A stretch of DNA of 7,896 nucleotides, taken from the NCBI GenBank assembly GCA_002423325.1, contig DIVQ01000143.1, positions 1 through 7,896 on the forward strand, in the 5' to 3' direction. Source of the stretch: Anaerolineales bacterium UBA6128 (GTDB lineage: Bacteria > Chloroflexota > Anaerolineae > UBA1429). The notes under the pieces were generated by a model. The model saw nothing but the letters and a program-made list of their open reading frames with translations, had not been told where the DNA came from and searched no databases. Positions 5,621 to 7,896 of the stretch are shown here, one piece after another (the first letter of the stretch is position 1; each line of letters starts with the position of its first letter). The position numbers and the translations under genes are program-made.

Positions 5621-6568
5621 TTACTTGCTCCAGCCGCCGGCGGCCCAGAACAGGCGGTACCACTCCTCGCGCCCCATGTCGACGTCGAACGCGGTCGCCG
5701 CATCGCGGATGCGCTCCAGCGTGGCCGCTCCGATGATCGGCAGCATCTTGATGGGGTGCGCCAGCAGCCAGGCGATGGCGATGGCCGTGCGGCTGACGCC
5801 GTGCTCGGCCGCTGAGCGATCGAGCGCCGGCCACAGCCGCTCGTAAATCGGGCGTTTGGGATCCTCCGGCTTGACAGCCTTCTCCGAGACCAACCGCCCA
5901 ATATCCAACGGCCCATAGGCGATCGGCGTCATCTGCCGCTCATAGCACTGGTCCAGCGTGCCGTCCCTGATCGTGTCCAGGTTCGACAAACTGACCTCCA
6001 CCTCATTGGCCACCAGCGGCACGTCACACCAGCGCGCGAGCGCCGCTACCTGGCTCGGCTTGAAATTGCTCACGCCAAAGTGCCGCACCTTGCCCTGCGC
6101 CAGGAGTATGCGAAAGGCCTCGGCCACCTCGTGGGGATTCCACAAAGCGTCAGGAAAGTGGAGCAACAGCATGTCGACGCGCTCGATGCCCATGCGCTGC
6201 AGCGAGCCCTCGACGCTCTCGATGATATGCGCCGCCGATTGGTCGTACCAGACGGACACGCCCGGATTGGGGTGCAGCGGCTGCACGGACGAGCACTTGG
6301 TGATGATCGTCACCTCGTCGCGCATGCCAGGCATGCGGCGCAGCGCCTCGCCCATGACCATCTCGCTGACGCCGCGGCAGTAGATATCCGCGTTGTCAAA
6401 GCAGCGGATGCCGACCTCGTAAGCCGTCAGCACTGCCGCAACGGCGCGATCAAACTCTTCATCCGTCACCTTGTCGCGAGTGCGCCAGTTCATCCCCAGC
6501 ACGCGCCCCAGCCCGTAAGCCATGCGCGTGGTCTCCATGCCCGTCGTCCCGATGGTCTGTGTCTGCAT
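5621..6568 (-). CDS. Aldo/keto reductase, YdhF-like
   Basis: A 315-residue NAD(P)H-dependent oxidoreductase with the (beta/alpha)8 aldo/keto reductase layout. The catalytic tetrad is visible: Asp58 and Tyr63 in CFDNADIYCRG, Lys91 in IITKCSS and His137 in LLLHFPD. GKVRHFGVSNFKPSQV (159-174) and LPIIGAATLERIRDA (276-290) are the usual substrate-side and cofactor-phosphate regions. The arrangement resembles Escherichia coli YdhF and other AKR11/12-type enzymes. It should reduce an aldehyde or ketone, or oxidise a sugar, in the cytosol; the substrate is not known. The start at 6568 has GGGAG five bases upstream and leads straight into the first strand. A 27-codon in-frame extension to 6649 would overlap the dehydratase gene and is rejected. 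It follows the acid-sugar dehydratase after 34 bases on the same strand with no promoter seen between, so a shared transcript and a shared carbohydrate pathway are likely. Confidence 0.92.
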   Translation of the reverse strand: MQTQTIGTTGMETTRMAYGLGRVLGMNWRTRDKVTDEEFDRAVAAVLTAYEVGIRCFDNADIYCRGVSEMVMGEALRRMPGMRDEVTIITKCSSVQPLHPNPGVSVWYDQSAAHIIESVEGSLQRMGIERVDMLLLHFPDALWNPHEVAEAFRILLAQGKVRHFGVSNFKPSQVAALARWCDVPLVANEVEVSLSNLDTIRDGTLDQCYERQMTPIAYGPLDIGRLVSEKAVKPEDPKRPIYERLWPALDRSAAEHGVSRTAIAIAWLLAHPIKMLPIIGAATLERIRDAATAFDVDMGREEWYRLFWAAGGWSK

Positions 6569-6573
6569 GTTCG

Positions 6574-6578
6574 CTCCC
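6574..6578 (-). promoter_or_regulatory. Ribosome binding site of the aldo/keto reductase
   Basis: GGGAG on the minus strand, five bases before the ATG at 6568, inside the 34-base gap after the dehydratase stop. It fixes the start at 6568 and shows that this gene is initiated independently rather than by stop-start overlap. Confidence 0.65.
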
Positions 6579-6602
6579 ACGTTGTGCGATGTTGTGAGTC
6601 GC

Positions 6603-7769
6603 TCAGCCAAAGAAGGGCGAAAGCCACCCTTCGCGGATGCCCGTGCCAAAGCCAGGGTCGTCGGTCACGCCGATGGTGCTGTTCACGGGCAGCACGCAGC
6701 CCGGAGACCAGTCGCACTCTTCCAGCGGGATGCCCGGCGCCGGCCAAATACCGAACTCGGCCCAGGGCATATTGGGCATCGCGATGGACAGGTGCGTCCC
6801 GTATGGGTACATGCCGCCGCCGTGCAGGATCACAGTCTTGCCTGCCACATCGGCCATCTCGGCGATCTTGCGGCAGGCCGTCAGGCCGCCAACCCACAGC
6901 ATATCGGGCTGCAGGATATCCACGGCATCGTTCTCGATCAGGTATTTGAACGGCCACGGCGTGTACATGTGCTCGCCCGTCGCCAGGGTCTGCCAGGGCA
7001 GCCGCTGACGCACCGCAACGTGCCCAGGCAGGTCCTCAGGGATCAGGTACTCTTCGATCCACTTGAGCCCGTACGGGCGCAGCCTCTCAGCCAGGCGCAC
7101 GGTGTACTCGACGTCAAAGGCCATGTAACAGTCGAGCATGATCTCGACGCTGTCGCCCACGATCTCGCGGGTTTTGGCCACCAGCTTTTCGTTCTCGTCC
7201 AATCCCCACAGGCCGTCGACCGGCCCATACGGGCACGCCAGCTTGACGCCCTTGAAGCCTAACTCCATCTGCCAGTCGGTGTCGTTGCCGGTGGCGTAGG
7301 CGAAGAGCGTGTCGCGCACCTTGCCGCCCAGCAATGACCAGACCGGTTTGTTCTGCAGCTTGCCCGCCAGGTCCCAGAGCGCCAGGTCCACACCGCTCAT
7401 CGCCACGGACGTCAGCCCGACCGTGCCGTACGGCTTGGACATGCGAAACATCAGGTCCCAGCAACGTTCGATCGCAAGGCAGTCCTGCCCCACCAGGTGC
7501 TCGGCAAAGTGATCCTCGATGATAGCGGCCACGGGCCGGCCGTAGGAGCAGGGACCCACACCCCAGGTCCCGTCCTCGGCCGTCACCTTGACCCAGACGC
7601 CCTCCCAGCGCGGCATCCACAGGTCGCGCATGCGCTTGAACTCTGCAAAGCGGCTCATCGGGTTGGCCACTTCGGTGTACGACGCCCACGACTCGCGGCG
7701 CGCCGTCGTAGTCGGCCGCTTGGAGGGACGCTTGTCCATCCGCATGGTCTCGATCCTGGCGATCTTCAT
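6603..7769 (-). CDS. Enolase-superfamily acid-sugar dehydratase (L-rhamnonate dehydratase-like)
   Basis: A 388-residue mandelate racemase/muconate lactonizing enzyme family member. An N-terminal capping domain holds NPMSRFAEFKRMRDLW (36-51), matching the TPMSKY region of RhmD. The barrel starts around 125 with SGVDLALWDLAGK. Magnesium ligands fit Asp213 (MLDCYM), Glu239 (KWIEE) and Glu266 (ATGEH). The Asp289/His316 pair (LQPDMLWVGG, ILHGGG) keeps the 27-residue spacing of the RhmD catalytic dyad, and Lys176 sits in GFKGVKLACPYGP like the GGKMP lysine. Such enzymes dehydrate an aldonate to a 2-keto-3-deoxy acid in the cytosol. The RhmD segment just before the MSKY motif, rich in histidine, is replaced here by ARRESWASYTEV with no histidine, so L-rhamnonate is not certain as substrate. 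The start at 7769 has AAAGGAG five bases upstream. It is first in a unit with the aldo/keto reductase. Confidence 0.88.
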   Translation of the reverse strand: MKIARIETMRMDKRPSKRPTTTARRESWASYTEVANPMSRFAEFKRMRDLWMPRWEGVWVKVTAEDGTWGVGPCSYGRPVAAIIEDHFAEHLVGQDCLAIERCWDLMFRMSKPYGTVGLTSVAMSGVDLALWDLAGKLQNKPVWSLLGGKVRDTLFAYATGNDTDWQMELGFKGVKLACPYGPVDGLWGLDENEKLVAKTREIVGDSVEIMLDCYMAFDVEYTVRLAERLRPYGLKWIEEYLIPEDLPGHVAVRQRLPWQTLATGEHMYTPWPFKYLIENDAVDILQPDMLWVGGLTACRKIAEMADVAGKTVILHGGGMYPYGTHLSIAMPNMPWAEFGIWPAPGIPLEECDWSPGCVLPVNSTIGVTDDPGFGTGIREGWLSPFFG

Positions 7770-7774
7770 CGCGA

Positions 7775-7781
7775 CTCCTTT
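7775..7781 (-). promoter_or_regulatory. Ribosome binding site of the dehydratase gene
   Basis: AAAGGAG on the minus strand, five bases before the ATG at 7769. It is the strongest ribosome binding site in the window and fixes the start of the dehydratase. Confidence 0.75.
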
Positions 7782-7822
7782 CGCTGGTGAACTTGCATCG
7801 AACGATCCTGCCCTGACAGCGC

Positions 7823-7837
7823 TCGTCGACGATTATA
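7823..7837 (-). promoter_or_regulatory. -10 box with overlapping palindrome upstream of the dehydratase unit
   Basis: The minus strand carries a consensus TATAAT at 7837-7832. No good -35 hexamer lies 16-18 bases upstream; the best-spaced hexamer is GTGGCG. Overlapping the last base of TATAAT is the perfect 10-base palindrome TCGTCGACGA (7823-7832), covering the expected transcription start near 7825. A perfect -10, a poor -35 and a palindrome at the start point would suit a regulated catabolic promoter, with the palindrome as operator. The leader to the ATG at 7769 would be about 55 bases. This is inference from short motifs. The remainder of the sequence to the right edge (7838-7896) shows no recognisable coding or RNA feature. 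Confidence 0.45.
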
Positions 7838-7896
7838 CCCGCATGCAGCCGCGGCGCCACTGGCATTTTGCGGCGCGCCCCCGCCGTGTCCTATCA

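Noticed and set aside
7803..7811. CGATCCTGC, shared with one arm of the inverted repeat at 5563-5571
   Set aside because: The shared string is only nine bases, and GATCCTGC also occurs inside genes near 3016 and 3292. There is no matching inverted arm nearby, so chance is enough.
7872..7879. GGCGCGCC palindrome near the right edge
   Set aside because: An eight-base GC palindrome is expected by chance in such GC-rich sequence, and nothing around it forms a longer structure or a terminator.
7891..7896. TGATAG on the minus strand at the right edge as a possible end of an upstream gene
   Set aside because: Only six bases are available, so no reading frame can be assessed.

Overview
The window is GC-rich, densely coded bacterial chromosome. 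It carries seven complete or near-complete protein genes on the minus strand and the last 29 codons of one plus-strand gene at the left edge. No RNA gene, insertion sequence, phage gene, CRISPR array or frameshifted gene was found. The mix of genes (a C-terminus of a hypoxanthine phosphoribosyltransferase of the type found in Gram-positive and Chloroflexota-like bacteria, a plant/animal-like UDP-glucuronate decarboxylase, GtrA, GT4 and a Wzy/WaaL-type membrane protein, and a rhamnonate-dehydratase-like enolase) would fit a free-living bacterium such as a member of the Chloroflexota. That placement is inference from protein style only, and no marker gene settles it.

Right block (7769 to 5621, minus strand): a probable two-gene catabolic unit. 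An acid-sugar dehydratase of the enolase superfamily, closest in appearance to L-rhamnonate dehydratase, is followed after 34 bases by a YdhF-like aldo/keto reductase. A TATAAT hexamer with a weak -35 and a 10-base palindrome lie upstream of the first gene. The 210-base gap after the reductase contains a perfect 9-bp inverted repeat with a 16-base loop, a 7-bp GC hairpin, and a good sigma70-type promoter (TTGACC, 16 bases, TATACT) for the next block.

Middle block (5410 to 1420, minus strand): a tight surface-glycan operon. Its order is UDP-glucuronate decarboxylase (UDP-xylose synthase), O-antigen ligase/polymerase-like membrane protein, GtrA-family membrane protein, GT4 glycosyltransferase. 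The junctions are a 6-base gap, a GTGA overlap and a TGATG overlap, so the last three genes are probably translated in a coupled way. A reasonable reading is that the operon supplies a xylose-type nucleotide sugar, adds a sugar to a lipid-linked glycan, and polymerises or transfers the product. A flippase and an initiating phosphoglycosyltransferase are not in view.

Left block (1304 to 78, minus strand): a class I PLP-dependent aminotransferase with its own ribosome binding site. It is separated from the glycan operon by 115 bases holding a small hairpin repeat. Its last codons overlap by 13 bases the end of the convergent hpt gene (1 to 90, plus strand).

I see no clearly new defence or mobile system. 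The most useful leads are the compact glycan operon, the divergence of the enolase-superfamily enzyme from true RhmD in its N-terminal substrate-capping region, and the inverted repeats in the gaps between the transcription units.
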